Source: Chloroflexota bacterium (GTDB lineage: Bacteria; Chloroflexota; Anaerolineae; Anaerolineales; Villigracilaceae). Taken from it: DNA of 56,407 nt. Where the stretch lies: positions 1 through 56,407 of the forward strand of contig JAKAKJ010000091.1 in NCBI GenBank assembly GCA_021824575.1. The letters run 5' to 3'. The notes beneath the pieces were generated by a model. The model searched no databases and had not been told where the DNA came from. It saw only the letters and a list, made by a program, of their open reading frames with translations. How positions within the stretch are numbered: the stretch's first letter is position 1; each line of letters opens with the position of its first letter. The position numbers and the translations under genes are program-made. Below, piece after piece: positions 39,866 to 48,456 of this stretch.

Positions 39866-41394
39866 AAACGACGCTTCTTTCCCGGACTCCGCGCTGGCTC
39901 CCGCTTCTGATCCTTTTACTCGCCCTCGGCGCCGCGCTTCGACTCGTCAATCTCAACGCGCCTCCGCTGGATTTTCATTCCACGCGTCAACTGCGAAATT
40001 TTCTCGTTGCGCGTTCCATTTACTACAACCTGCTCCCGAATGCAAATCCTCAACAACACGCGCTGGCCCAATCGTTTTATCGCGCGGTTGGACAATATGA
40101 ACCGCCCATCACCGAAACAATCGTCGCTACAACATATTTGTTCACTGGCGGAGAATCGTTTGCCATCCCGCGCATCTACGGGACGATTTTCTGGTTGTTG
40201 GCAGGTATCGCACTTTTTGATTTGTGTCGCCGCATGGCATCACCAATTGCAGGTTTGGTTTCGCTGGCATATTTCCTCGTTTTGCCTTTTGCAGTACAAG
40301 CCAGCCGCTCTTTCCAACCCGACCCCCTGATGACATCCTCATTTGTCATTGGAATTTATTTTCTATATCGCTGGATGGCATCCCTCACCCCTTCCCCTCT
40401 CCAAAAATTGGAGGAGAGGACAGATGTGAGGAACAGTTGGAAATGGGCGATCCTCGCCGCTCTCTTTCTGGGTTTTGCGACGCTGGTGAAAGTTGTCATT
40501 GCTTTCTTTGTTGGTGCTGCGGCAATCGCCGCGGTATTCGCCACATTTGGAATGCGATTCTGGAAATCAAAGCAGGTGTGGGCAATGGCAGCATTGATGA
40601 TTGCCCCCGCGTTTGGATATTATGTGCTGGGTCATCCGGGCCGCTCGACCGAATATTTCTTTTTGTGGACGATTGATTTGCTCAAGCTGATCACCAGCAT
40701 TCACTTCTATGCTGAATGGCTTGGATTTATCGGCGGCTTGTTTGGGCTGACAATTCTATTTCTCAGCCTGGTTGGAACATTGCTCGCTCCGCCGCGCTTC
40801 CGCTGGGTAATGATCAGTCTATGGATTGGTTATTTGCTTTATGGCTTGACCCTGCCATTCCAAATGTATACGCATACTTATTATCACATCCAATTGACGC
40901 CAGTGGTCGCCCTGGGATTGGCGCCCGTTGCCGAAGCGGTAGCCGCCAAAGCGTCCGGATTGACGCGTTTTTGGAAAGCCGCGCTGATTGGTGTTGTCAT
41001 CGTCATCATCGGTTATCAATCATGGGCGGCGCGATCCAATCTCATCGCAAACGATTACAGCGGACAACCCGTTTTCTGGAAGAAGCTTGGCGATGTCATC
41101 CCGGCCAATGCCAACGTCATCGGCCTTACGCAGGATTATGGATATGACTTGATGTATTGGGGCTGGCGCAAAGTGAATCTGTGGCCGTATAGCACCGATC
41201 TCGCCTCGGTCAAAAAACCGGACCGAAACCTCGCCGCGGAGTTCTCGAGCATCACAGCCGGGAACGATTATTTTTTGGTGACCACTCCCAGCCAGTTGGA
41301 AAAACAGCCGGATCTCAAAATAATTCTAAATGGCTACGCAATTGCTTCGCAGGGCGACGGCTATACTCTGTATGATTTGCATCGTCCGAAATGA
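39862..41394 (+). CDS. GT39-like polytopic glycosyltransferase, first copy
   Basis: A 510-residue membrane protein with about ten helices. The N-terminal pattern, one helix then LRLVNLNAPPLDFHSTRQL in the first outer loop, resembles Dol-P-mannose- or undecaprenyl-sugar-dependent GT39/PMT enzymes, with an acidic residue in the first loop. A later loop has RSFQPDPLM. It would transfer a lipid-linked sugar outside the membrane. It is paralogous to 42404-43939. Residues around SPLQKLEERTDVR derive from a short inserted repeat (40383-40431) between helices. It overlaps the next gene by 4 bases. Confidence 0.8.
   Translation: MKTTLLSRTPRWLPLLILLLALGAALRLVNLNAPPLDFHSTRQLRNFLVARSIYYNLLPNANPQQHALAQSFYRAVGQYEPPITETIVATTYLFTGGESFAIPRIYGTIFWLLAGIALFDLCRRMASPIAGLVSLAYFLVLPFAVQASRSFQPDPLMTSSFVIGIYFLYRWMASLTPSPLQKLEERTDVRNSWKWAILAALFLGFATLVKVVIAFFVGAAAIAAVFATFGMRFWKSKQVWAMAALMIAPAFGYYVLGHPGRSTEYFFLWTIDLLKLITSIHFYAEWLGFIGGLFGLTILFLSLVGTLLAPPRFRWVMISLWIGYLLYGLTLPFQMYTHTYYHIQLTPVVALGLAPVAEAVAAKASGLTRFWKAALIGVVIVIIGYQSWAARSNLIANDYSGQPVFWKKLGDVIPANANVIGLTQDYGYDLMYWGWRKVNLWPYSTDLASVKKPDRNLAAEFSSITAGNDYFLVTTPSQLEKQPDLKIILNGYAIASQGDGYTLYDLHRPK
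40383..40431. repeat. Short palindromic repeat inserted in frame in the GT39-like gene
   Basis: CCTCAC and GTGAGG mark the ends; inside, CCCCTTCCCCTCTCC faces GGAGGAGAGG across an AAAAATT loop. It encodes TPSPLQKLEERTDVR between two membrane helices. The same family occurs at 12466-12507. Confidence 0.65.
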
Positions 41395-42335
41395 CTCTTG
41401 TTTCCATTGTTACGCCGTCTTTCAATCAATCCGCTTATCTGGAACAAACCATCCGTTCTGTTCTCGAGCAGGATTATCGCGAACTTGAATATCTTGTCGT
41501 GGACGGCGGCTCGACCGACTCCAGTTTGGATATCATCAAAAAATATTCTAATCGTCTCGCGTGGTGGACGAGTGAAAAGGATCGCGGCCAGGCAGATGCG
41601 GTCAATAAAGGCCTGGCTCGGGCGCACGGCGAGATTGTCGCCTGGCTTAACTCGGATGACTATTATTTGCCCGGGGCGGTCAGCGCGGCGGTGAAGGCGT
41701 TCGAAATTCATCCGGATGCCGTGATGGTTTACGGGAACATGCTTGCCGTTGACGGAAGCGGGCGGACGATCAATGTTTTGAAATATGGTCCGCTCTCGCT
41801 CGAAGACCTGTTGTGTTTTCAAATCATTGGCCAACCCGCCGTTTTTATGCGCCGCGCGGCATTCGAGAAAGCAGGCGGACTCGATACTGCCTTCCACTTC
41901 ATGCTCGATCATCAGCTTTGGATCAAACTCGCGCAGCAGGGCAGGATCGTCCATGCGGATCAGACATGGGCCGCAGCGCGTTTTCATCCGCAAGCCAAGA
42001 ACCGCGCTCAGGCTCCGGGATTCGGGCGCGAAGCTTTCCGCATTTTGGATTGGGCGCTGCGGGAACCGAATCTTGCACCGATCATGAACAAGATTGCACG
42101 CCAGGTGCGCGCCTCGGCTTATCGCGTGAATGCGCGGTATTTTCTCGACGATGGACAGCCGTGGCCCGCGCTCAAAGCCTGGATGCACACTTTCGCGTTT
42201 CACCCGCCGACCGCACTGGCACGGATGAACTTGTTCGGCTCAGCTCTGCTCGATCTGGTTGGGCTTGGACGAGTACGTGAAGCTGTTTTGAAGCACAGAA
42301 GCCGGCAACTGGACAAAAAAACAGACGGTATTTAG
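41391..42335 (+). CDS. GT2 family glycosyltransferase
   Basis: A 314-residue cytoplasmic GT-A enzyme. The nucleotide-sugar motifs are LVSIVTPSFNQSAYLEQTIR, VVDGGSTDSS and the metal-binding AWLNSDDYY. The acceptor region has FMLDHQLWIKLAQQGR. A C-terminal helical part of about 100 residues lacks membrane helices. It transfers an activated sugar onto a lipid-linked or other acceptor. The donor cannot be read from the sequence. It overlaps the preceding GT39-like gene by 4 bases, so both are probably used on the same glycan. The protein at 47533-48330 is a close paralogue through residue 120. Confidence 0.92.
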   Translation: MTLVSIVTPSFNQSAYLEQTIRSVLEQDYRELEYLVVDGGSTDSSLDIIKKYSNRLAWWTSEKDRGQADAVNKGLARAHGEIVAWLNSDDYYLPGAVSAAVKAFEIHPDAVMVYGNMLAVDGSGRTINVLKYGPLSLEDLLCFQIIGQPAVFMRRAAFEKAGGLDTAFHFMLDHQLWIKLAQQGRIVHADQTWAAARFHPQAKNRAQAPGFGREAFRILDWALREPNLAPIMNKIARQVRASAYRVNARYFLDDGQPWPALKAWMHTFAFHPPTALARMNLFGSALLDLVGLGRVREAVLKHRSRQLDKKTDGI

Positions 42336-42382
42336 CAAAATTTCTGCATGGGATTGGAATGGCTTATTGATCCCTAAGCAAG

Positions 42383-42394
42383 TGGTGTTAGAAT
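42383..42394 (+). promoter_or_regulatory. Promoter close to the start of the second GT39-like gene
   Basis: TAGAAT (42389-42394) lies 16 bp after a TTGATC (42367-42372). The expected transcript start is 2-3 bases before the ATG at 42404, and there is no Shine-Dalgarno, so this is another nearly leaderless gene. The interval given covers the -10 and its immediate upstream bases. Confidence 0.5.
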
Positions 42395-42403
42395 TTGCCG
42401 CCG

Positions 42404-43939
42404 ATGAATTCCCCAAGCAACTCCCAATCTTTTTTTTCGCCGCGCTGGTTCCTCATCGTCACGTTGGTTGTCTTATTTGGACTCGGGCTTGCGATCCGCC
42501 TTTATGATCTGACCAACCTGCCGCTTGATTTTCATCCCACGCGGCAATTGCTCAGCGCGCTTAAGGCGCGCGGCATGTACTATCAAACCGCGCCTGGTAT
42601 TTCTGACTGGCAGCGGCAGATGGCTTTGCAGCAATGGCGGACACGCGCCGAGGTCGAGCCGGAAGTGGTGGAGCATCTTGTCGCATTCACGTATCAATTT
42701 ACCGGCGAGCATTTATGGGTGGCGCGGATTTATTCGTCGCTGTTCTGGATCATCGGCGGGATCTTTCTTTTCTTCCTGATTCAAGATTTGATCTCGACGA
42801 ATGGCGCAGTCATTGCAACCGCGTATTATCTCTTCTTTCCGTATGCGATCATCGCCAGCCGCGCCTTCCAGCCTGATCCGTTCATGGTGATGTTGATCAT
42901 CGCCTTTTGGTGGGCGTTTCATTTTTGGATTGTTCCTCACCGAGAGGGGAGTCGAGGCTGGCTCTTTGCGATTCTCGCGGGACTTTTGGGCGGGTTCGCC
43001 ATCTTCGTAAAGTTTTATGCCGTCTTTTTTGTGGCCGGCGCGGCGCTCGGCGAACTATTGGGACGTTACAAACTGCGCGACCTGATCCGCAACATACAAC
43101 TCTGGCTGATTGTCGTGCTGGGAATCTTGCCAGGCGCGGCGTATCTCTTTTATGGAATCGTTTTGAATGGTTTTCTGGGCAAACAGTTTAGCGGACGATT
43201 CATTCCGAGCCTGTTGTTGAGTCCGCTGAACTACGTTAATTGGACGGTCAAGGCGGACCTGGCCGCGGGCGGAGTGGCGATCATGCTTGGGTTGCTGGGC
43301 CTGTTTATCGTCCGCGAAAGAAGCGCGCGGAGTCTTTTGATCGGATTGTGGGCCGCATATATTTTATATGGACTGTATTTCGATTATCACATCGCCACGC
43401 ATGATTATTACCAGGAGCCATTCATTCCATTGGTTGCTATTTCCCTCGCGCCCGCCGCAGACTGGTTGATGTCGCGTCTCGCTGAAATGACGACTGCCCG
43501 CTGGACGCGCGTCGCCGCTTCGGTTGTTTTGTTATATGGCGTGCTGACGACAGCATGGGATGTTCACAGCCAATTGAAAGCCGTGGATTACCGTCCGCAG
43601 GCCGCCATGTGGGCCGAGATTGGAACGATCTTCAACCATGGTTCCGGCGTCGTCGCATTGACGCAGGATTACGGCGGCAGGCTTGCTTATTGGGGCTGGC
43701 AGAACGCAACCATCTGGCCGAATTCCGGCGATATTGATTATCATGATGTGCGCGGTGCGACATTTAAATTCAGTCAAACATTCAACAATTTGACTCAGGG
43801 CAGGCATTACTTTCTTGTGACCGATTTTGCCGAGCTCGACCGCCAGCCTCAACTTAAACAGCAACTCGCCGGATACTCAGTTTATCAACAGGGAGACGGC
43901 TTTGTGATTTACGATTTGACCAGGCCGGTTGCCCGCTAA
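42404..43939 (+). CDS. GT39-like polytopic glycosyltransferase, second copy
   Basis: A membrane protein of about 511 residues, paralogous to 39862-41394 over its whole length. Shared features are the first helix, LAIRLYDLTNLPLDFHPTRQL in the first loop, ASRAFQPDPFM, VKFYAVFFVAGAALGELL, and ALTQDYGGRLAYWGWQN in the C-terminal outer domain. It probably transfers a lipid-linked sugar. I prefer the ATG at 42404 to the in-frame TTG at 42395, because the promoter -10 ends at 42394. It is followed closely by a second polytopic protein. The sequence does not tell whether it modifies protein or polysaccharide. Confidence 0.8.
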   Translation: MNSPSNSQSFFSPRWFLIVTLVVLFGLGLAIRLYDLTNLPLDFHPTRQLLSALKARGMYYQTAPGISDWQRQMALQQWRTRAEVEPEVVEHLVAFTYQFTGEHLWVARIYSSLFWIIGGIFLFFLIQDLISTNGAVIATAYYLFFPYAIIASRAFQPDPFMVMLIIAFWWAFHFWIVPHREGSRGWLFAILAGLLGGFAIFVKFYAVFFVAGAALGELLGRYKLRDLIRNIQLWLIVVLGILPGAAYLFYGIVLNGFLGKQFSGRFIPSLLLSPLNYVNWTVKADLAAGGVAIMLGLLGLFIVRERSARSLLIGLWAAYILYGLYFDYHIATHDYYQEPFIPLVAISLAPAADWLMSRLAEMTTARWTRVAASVVLLYGVLTTAWDVHSQLKAVDYRPQAAMWAEIGTIFNHGSGVVALTQDYGGRLAYWGWQNATIWPNSGDIDYHDVRGATFKFSQTFNNLTQGRHYFLVTDFAELDRQPQLKQQLAGYSVYQQGDGFVIYDLTRPVAR

Positions 43940-43953
43940 ATGGAAAAATCCAG

Positions 43954-45399
43954 ATGAATAATCCGAAAACTGGCAGGATGAAATCCGTTGTCTTGAATGC
44001 TGTGATGGCAGCCGGGATCACCGCGCTCCTCGCGGCACTGGGTAGTTTTGCCTATCTCGGAACATTTACGCGCTATCTGGCTGATGATTACTGCGAAACA
44101 GTGATGGCTAACAGCGGTTCGCTCATCAATGCATTGATCGTCCGTTATCAAAATGTTTCCGACCGTTATTCCAACCTGCTCTTCGACGCGTTGAGCGAAT
44201 TCCTCTTTCCGCGTCAAATCCAGATTATGCCGGTGGTCATGATTGTATTGTGGACCGCGGCGCTGATCTGGCTGGTGCGCGAGATCAAACTTTTCAGCGG
44301 CCTGCAGTGGCCTTTTGCGGTGGACGTTTTCCTTGGTGCGTCGCTGTCATTCTTCTCCATTCTCGAAGCACCAAACCGTTTTCAAACAATTTATTGGCGT
44401 TCAGCCATGGCGACGCATTTTGCGCCGCTTGTTTACCTGACAGCTCTCAGCGCGTTGGCTTTGCTTCAAATCCGCAAGACAGAGGAACGGCGTCTGCCAA
44501 TCTGGATGGGATTATTGTTCATGGTTCTGGCTTTCGTGGGCGGCGGGTTCTCTGAACCTCCGGATGCCATACTGATCGTATCTTCTGCGCTGATCCTGGC
44601 CGCCATCGTGATTTTCTACAAAGGCCCGCGGCGGCAATCTGCCATTTTCATCACTGCTTGGACTCTGGCTGGCGGTCTGCTGGCGTTGCTGGTGATGGCG
44701 CTTGCGCCGGGGAATGCTCTCCGGCTTGGCACCCCAACACCCGGATTTGTGACGCTCGTATCGCGCACATTGCTTTATGTGATTCAATTCATCTGGGATG
44801 TTTTCATTGTCCTGCCTGCCCCTTCGCTGCTTTCTGTTGCGCTTCCCTTTCTCTTGTTTTATTATTTATTTCAAGATCAGCCTGTCAGGCAGAAGCCGCT
44901 GGTTGTTATGCTGGTAACGCCGGTTCTTATGTACATCTTGATCGCGGCGAGCTTTGCGCCCAGTGTCTACGGCCAGTCATTTCCCGAGGAACGCGCCCGC
45001 TTCGCTGGCCAGTTGATATTGATCGCTTCGCTGATGGTGGAAGGAGCTTGTTTGGGCGCAGCCTTGTCGCAAATCAAAGTCCGCTGGCAATCCGCGCCGG
45101 GTTATCTCGCCTTGGGACTGTTGGCTGTCGCTTCCGCTTTTTATCCGCTGCGCGCGGCAGGCAACGCGGTAAGGGACTCTCTGCCGCATTACAGCAAGTG
45201 GGCTTCCAAATGGGACGCCCGACAGTCGCAGATTTTCGCTGAAAAAGCGCAGGGCAAGCAGGATATCGTCATTCCTCAACTCTATGGCATCGAACACATT
45301 AAAGAACTCGATACGAGTGGAGATTATTGGATAAACCGCTGCGCCGCCGAATTTTACGGCGTCCGTTCCATCAGCGCACCGGCAACAGGAAACCCGTAA
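43954..45399 (+). CDS. Polytopic membrane protein (DUF6056-like)
   Basis: A 481-residue protein with about ten membrane helices. The first loop carries YLADDYCE, an acidic motif resembling that of lipid-sugar-dependent transferases, and a later loop has GNALRLGTPTP. The architecture matches DUF6056-type proteins and is distantly like GT-C enzymes, with a short soluble end (DIVIPQLYGIEHIKELDT). It lies 14 bp after the GT39-like gene and 1 base before the sulfotransferase gene, so it is part of the same operon. A role as an additional lipid-linked sugar transferase is plausible but unproven. Confidence 0.75.
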   Translation: MNNPKTGRMKSVVLNAVMAAGITALLAALGSFAYLGTFTRYLADDYCETVMANSGSLINALIVRYQNVSDRYSNLLFDALSEFLFPRQIQIMPVVMIVLWTAALIWLVREIKLFSGLQWPFAVDVFLGASLSFFSILEAPNRFQTIYWRSAMATHFAPLVYLTALSALALLQIRKTEERRLPIWMGLLFMVLAFVGGGFSEPPDAILIVSSALILAAIVIFYKGPRRQSAIFITAWTLAGGLLALLVMALAPGNALRLGTPTPGFVTLVSRTLLYVIQFIWDVFIVLPAPSLLSVALPFLLFYYLFQDQPVRQKPLVVMLVTPVLMYILIAASFAPSVYGQSFPEERARFAGQLILIASLMVEGACLGAALSQIKVRWQSAPGYLALGLLAVASAFYPLRAAGNAVRDSLPHYSKWASKWDARQSQIFAEKAQGKQDIVIPQLYGIEHIKELDTSGDYWINRCAAEFYGVRSISAPATGNP

Positions 45400-45400
45400 A

Positions 45401-46330
45401 ATGGATAATCTCAACTCGCGCCCCATCCTCGTAACCGGGGCGCACCGCACCGGCACAACCTGGGTTGGAAAAATGCTCGCGGCGAATCCGCAGACAGCTT
45501 ATATCAGCGAGCCATTGAACGTTTTGCACCGTCCCGGTGTGTTACGCGCCAAGGTCCAACATTGGTACACGTATGTCCGCAACGAAAACGAAGATTGCTA
45601 TCTGGGTGCCTTTCGGGAACTACTGGCTTTCCGCTATCACCTTTGGGATGAGATCAAGTCGCTTCGCTCGCGCAAGGATTTCCTTCGCATGGGACGAGAC
45701 TTCAGCATCTTCCTGGGCGGGCGTGTTCTTCGCCAACGTGCTTTGCTCAAAGATCCTTTCGCGGTTTTTTCCTTGCCGTGGTTCATCGAGCAATTCAATT
45801 GCGAAATCGTCGTGACGGTGCGGCATCCCGCGGCATTTGCCAGCAGTCTCAAGCGACTTAATTGGCCGTTCGATTTTGCCGATCTTCTGGATCAGCCTCT
45901 GCTGATGCGCGATCATCTTGAATTCTATCGAAAGGATATGCAGGCCATCGCAAAGGACGACATCGTGGGGCAGGCTGCCTTGTTATGGACGATGGTTTAT
46001 CGCGTCGTTCATGCGGACCGCGAGCGGATTCCGTCCATTCGAGTCGTCCGCCACGAAGACCTTTCCCTCGATCCCATCGTGGGCTATCAAACCTTGTACG
46101 GCGAATTGGGGCTGGAGTTTACTCCCCGCGTCCAGCGGACGATTCTCAACTCCAGCAGTTCCGAGAATCCGACCGAGTTGTCGCGCAAGAAAGTTCACTC
46201 GGTCAAACTTGACAGCCGCGCGAATCTCGATAATTGGAAACGCCGCCTCTCGTCCGAGGAGATCGCCCGCATTCATGCAATAACCGGGGAAGTCGCGCAT
46301 CTATATTATCCCGAAGCGAGTTGGGCATGA
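45401..46330 (+). CDS. Sulfotransferase
   Basis: A 309-residue PAPS-dependent sulfotransferase. The 5'-phosphosulfate loop is TGAHRTGTTWVGKMLAANPQ at the N-terminus, and the 3'-phosphate site is VVTVRHPAAFASSLKRLNWP, with an Arg/His pattern typical of the family. VRHEDLSLDPIVGYQ is the usual following block. No signal peptide is present, so sulfation would occur in the cytoplasm, probably on a lipid-linked sugar. It starts 1 base after the preceding stop. Its presence suggests that the surface glycan is sulfated. No PAPS-synthesis gene is nearby. Confidence 0.93.
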   Translation: MDNLNSRPILVTGAHRTGTTWVGKMLAANPQTAYISEPLNVLHRPGVLRAKVQHWYTYVRNENEDCYLGAFRELLAFRYHLWDEIKSLRSRKDFLRMGRDFSIFLGGRVLRQRALLKDPFAVFSLPWFIEQFNCEIVVTVRHPAAFASSLKRLNWPFDFADLLDQPLLMRDHLEFYRKDMQAIAKDDIVGQAALLWTMVYRVVHADRERIPSIRVVRHEDLSLDPIVGYQTLYGELGLEFTPRVQRTILNSSSSENPTELSRKKVHSVKLDSRANLDNWKRRLSSEEIARIHAITGEVAHLYYPEASWA

Positions 46331-46374
46331 ACCCGCCTCCATCCTCGCGCTGTCCTTTCATCAGGCAAAAGTGC

Positions 46375-46380
46375 TACAAT
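46375..46380 (+). promoter_or_regulatory. Extended -10 upstream of the epimerase gene
   Basis: TGCTACAAT contains TG one base before TACAAT (46375-46380), an extended -10, and no good -35. The leader to the start at 46475 is about 90 bases and nothing conserved is seen in it. Confidence 0.4.
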
Positions 46381-46474
46381 CCCGGCCGCGGGACTTTTCA
46401 TAAGTTGAGTTAGGCCTGTCTCGTAATGGACTTGTAATCAGAAACATATTCAATGATTAAAGGAGATTCAAAAA

Positions 46475-47524
46475 ATGGATGGCGATCTGGCACATATTAA
46501 CCGCGATCTAAAGTACGACGATCTTATTGTTGTGGCTGGCGGCGGGGGATTCATCGGTGGGTGGTTGACCCGCTACTTTCATGATGTGGGCTACACCCGC
46601 ATTCGCGCAGTTGACAAGAAGCCGCTGCAGGACTGGTATCAGCGCACTCCGGGTGTTGAAAATCTATGCCTCGACCTGAGCGAACGCGAGTCCTGTGCCC
46701 GTGCAGTGGAAAATGCCGCGGAAGTGTACGATCTGGCGGCGGATATGGGAGGCATGGGCTTTATCGAGCGTTTCCGCGTGGAATGTATGCGCTCGTCCCT
46801 GATCAATACTCATTTGATCGAAGCCGCTTATCAGGCAGGCGCGAACCGTTACTTCTTCTCGTCTTCGGCCTGCGTTTACAATACGCTGTTACAGCAGGAC
46901 CCCAACGTGCGCCCGCTCAAAGAATCGGATGCTTATCCGGCCATGGCCGAACGCGGCTACGGTTGGGAAAAATTGTTCGCCGAAATGCTTTGCCAGGAGT
47001 ACTGGGCAGAGCGGAATTTGAAGACCTTCACCGCGCGCTTCCATAATGTGTACGGGCCGCATGGCACATGGGACGGAGGGCGAGAGAAAGCGCCGGCGGC
47101 CATCTGCCGCAAGGTGATCCAGGCAAAAGATACTGGCAGCAACGAAATTATGATCTGGGGAGATGGCTCCCAAACGCGCAGTTACATGTACATCGAGGAC
47201 TGCATCAAGGGAATTGACATGATCGTTCATTGCGACGACCTGATTGCCACCCCCATTAATCTAGGCTCCAGCGAACTAATCTCTGTGGATGACTTGGTAA
47301 CTCTTGCCGAAAAGATTGGCAATGTGAAACTGGCCCGCAAATATGATCCAACCGCACCTCGAGGCGTCGCAGGGCGCAACAGCGACAATACCTTTATCAA
47401 GCAGGTGCTTGGATGGGAACCATCCACGCCGTTCAAAAAAGGTTTGGCAGAAACGTATGCGTGGATCGAGCAGCAATACATTGCCCGCAAAGAAGGAAAG
47501 CGGGTGGTCCAGGACACCCTATGA
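46475..47524 (+). CDS. GDP-mannose 3',5'-epimerase-like NAD-dependent epimerase
   Basis: A 349-residue extended SDR. The NAD loop is VVAGGGGFIGGWLTRYF. Motifs of GDP-mannose-3',5'-epimerases are unusually well kept: YDLAADMGGMGFIERF, SSSACVYN with the reactive Ser/Cys, YGWEKLFAEMLCQEY with the catalytic Tyr-Lys, and GTWDGGREKAPAAICRK. The plant enzyme converts GDP-D-mannose to GDP-L-galactose or GDP-L-gulose. In bacteria the product would be a precursor of an L-sugar in a surface polysaccharide, which fits this cluster. GGAGA lies 9 bases before the ATG. A different C3/C5 epimerase specificity cannot be excluded. Confidence 0.88.
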   Translation: MDGDLAHINRDLKYDDLIVVAGGGGFIGGWLTRYFHDVGYTRIRAVDKKPLQDWYQRTPGVENLCLDLSERESCARAVENAAEVYDLAADMGGMGFIERFRVECMRSSLINTHLIEAAYQAGANRYFFSSSACVYNTLLQQDPNVRPLKESDAYPAMAERGYGWEKLFAEMLCQEYWAERNLKTFTARFHNVYGPHGTWDGGREKAPAAICRKVIQAKDTGSNEIMIWGDGSQTRSYMYIEDCIKGIDMIVHCDDLIATPINLGSSELISVDDLVTLAEKIGNVKLARKYDPTAPRGVAGRNSDNTFIKQVLGWEPSTPFKKGLAETYAWIEQQYIARKEGKRVVQDTL

Positions 47525-47532
47525 TGCAGTCG

Positions 47533-48330
47533 TTAGAAAGTTAGGAGTTTTCGCAGGCGGAGCCGAAATTCCCACGGCATCCAGGAATAAAATACTTTGC
47601 GCATGATCATTCTCAGGCGCAGCCAGGAGAGCCAATGGCCCCCTTCGCGTTCGAGCACGCGTAACATGTCAGGATAACAGCGGTCGTCATTGATGATTGT
47701 CTTGCCGTCGCTGTGAATGCGAAATTTTGCCCAGCGTTTTGGAACATAAAGCAGTTGCGACACTTTTGCAAGCCGCACCCAAAGATCGTAGTCGAAGCTG
47801 AAGAAGAGTGAGAGATCGAGCGGTCCAACCTGGCGCCACAAGTCCGCGCGAAAAAAAGTCGTCGCTTGCGGGATATGCACCGAACCGCGCAGCATCCGCC
47901 GATAATCCGTCTGCCGGGATGCGAACTGGCCGATGGTCGCGCCCGAATCATCAATAAGGTCGGCATCGCCATAAACCATCCCGATTTCGGGATGGTTTTT
48001 CAACAGGGCCACCGCTTCGGAGACAGCATCTGGGTAATAAATGTCGTCTGAATTCAGCCAGGCAAGGATTTCTCCCGTGGCGTGGGAAAAGCCTTTATTC
48101 AAGGCGTCTGCGTGGCCGCGGTCTTTTTCTGAAATCCACCATGTAAAATGATCCTGATACTTTTTTATGATCTCAACGCTCTCGTCTTTTGAGCCGCCAT
48201 CCACAACAACATATTCGATGTTGGGATAGCTCTGTTGTAGAACAGAGCGAATGGCATCTTCGAGGAAGCGTCCCTGGTTGAAGGACGGGGTTATGATCGA
48301 AACTTTAGGAAAGTCGGAAAGCGGATTCAT
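47533..48330 (-). CDS. GT2 family glycosyltransferase, divergent
   Basis: About 265 residues from the ATG at 48330 (MNPLSDFPKVSIITPSFNQG). The GT-A motifs are VSIITPSFNQGRFLEDAIRS, VVDGGSKDES and ILAWLNSDDIYYPD, and FSFDYDLWVRLAKVSQLL stands where the other GT2 of this cluster has its acceptor region. No membrane helix is present. It is the only minus-strand gene of the glycan cluster and converges on the epimerase gene, with 8 bases between the stops. The long upstream in-frame extension (to 48585) lies inside the T-box leader and promoter region and is not coding. TATAAT at 48344-48349 is the likely -10. Confidence 0.9.
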   Translation of the reverse strand: MNPLSDFPKVSIITPSFNQGRFLEDAIRSVLQQSYPNIEYVVVDGGSKDESVEIIKKYQDHFTWWISEKDRGHADALNKGFSHATGEILAWLNSDDIYYPDAVSEAVALLKNHPEIGMVYGDADLIDDSGATIGQFASRQTDYRRMLRGSVHIPQATTFFRADLWRQVGPLDLSLFFSFDYDLWVRLAKVSQLLYVPKRWAKFRIHSDGKTIINDDRCYPDMLRVLEREGGHWLSWLRLRMIMRKVFYSWMPWEFRLRLRKLLTF

Positions 48331-48343
48331 ACGCAGCGCAAAA

Positions 48344-48349
48344 ATTATA
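48344..48349 (-). promoter_or_regulatory. -10 element of the divergent GT2 gene
   Basis: A perfect TATAAT on the minus strand lies 13 bases before the ATG at 48330, giving a leader of about 6 bases. No Shine-Dalgarno and no good -35 are seen. Confidence 0.5.
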
Positions 48350-48421
48350 GCATGGCGCATTGGGCTTGTGATGTTCCCGCTCGAAATTCGGATAGTCCAC
48401 TTCCCGCCAGAACGCGAGACC

Positions 48422-48450
48422 TTGCAGGCTGACCCTGAAGCGCGTATAAT
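48422..48450 (+). promoter_or_regulatory. Promoter of the thrS T-box leader
   Basis: TTGCAG (48422-48427) and a perfect TATAAT (48445-48450) are separated by 17 bp. The expected transcription start is near 48457. Confidence 0.75.
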
Positions 48451-48456
48451 GTCGCC

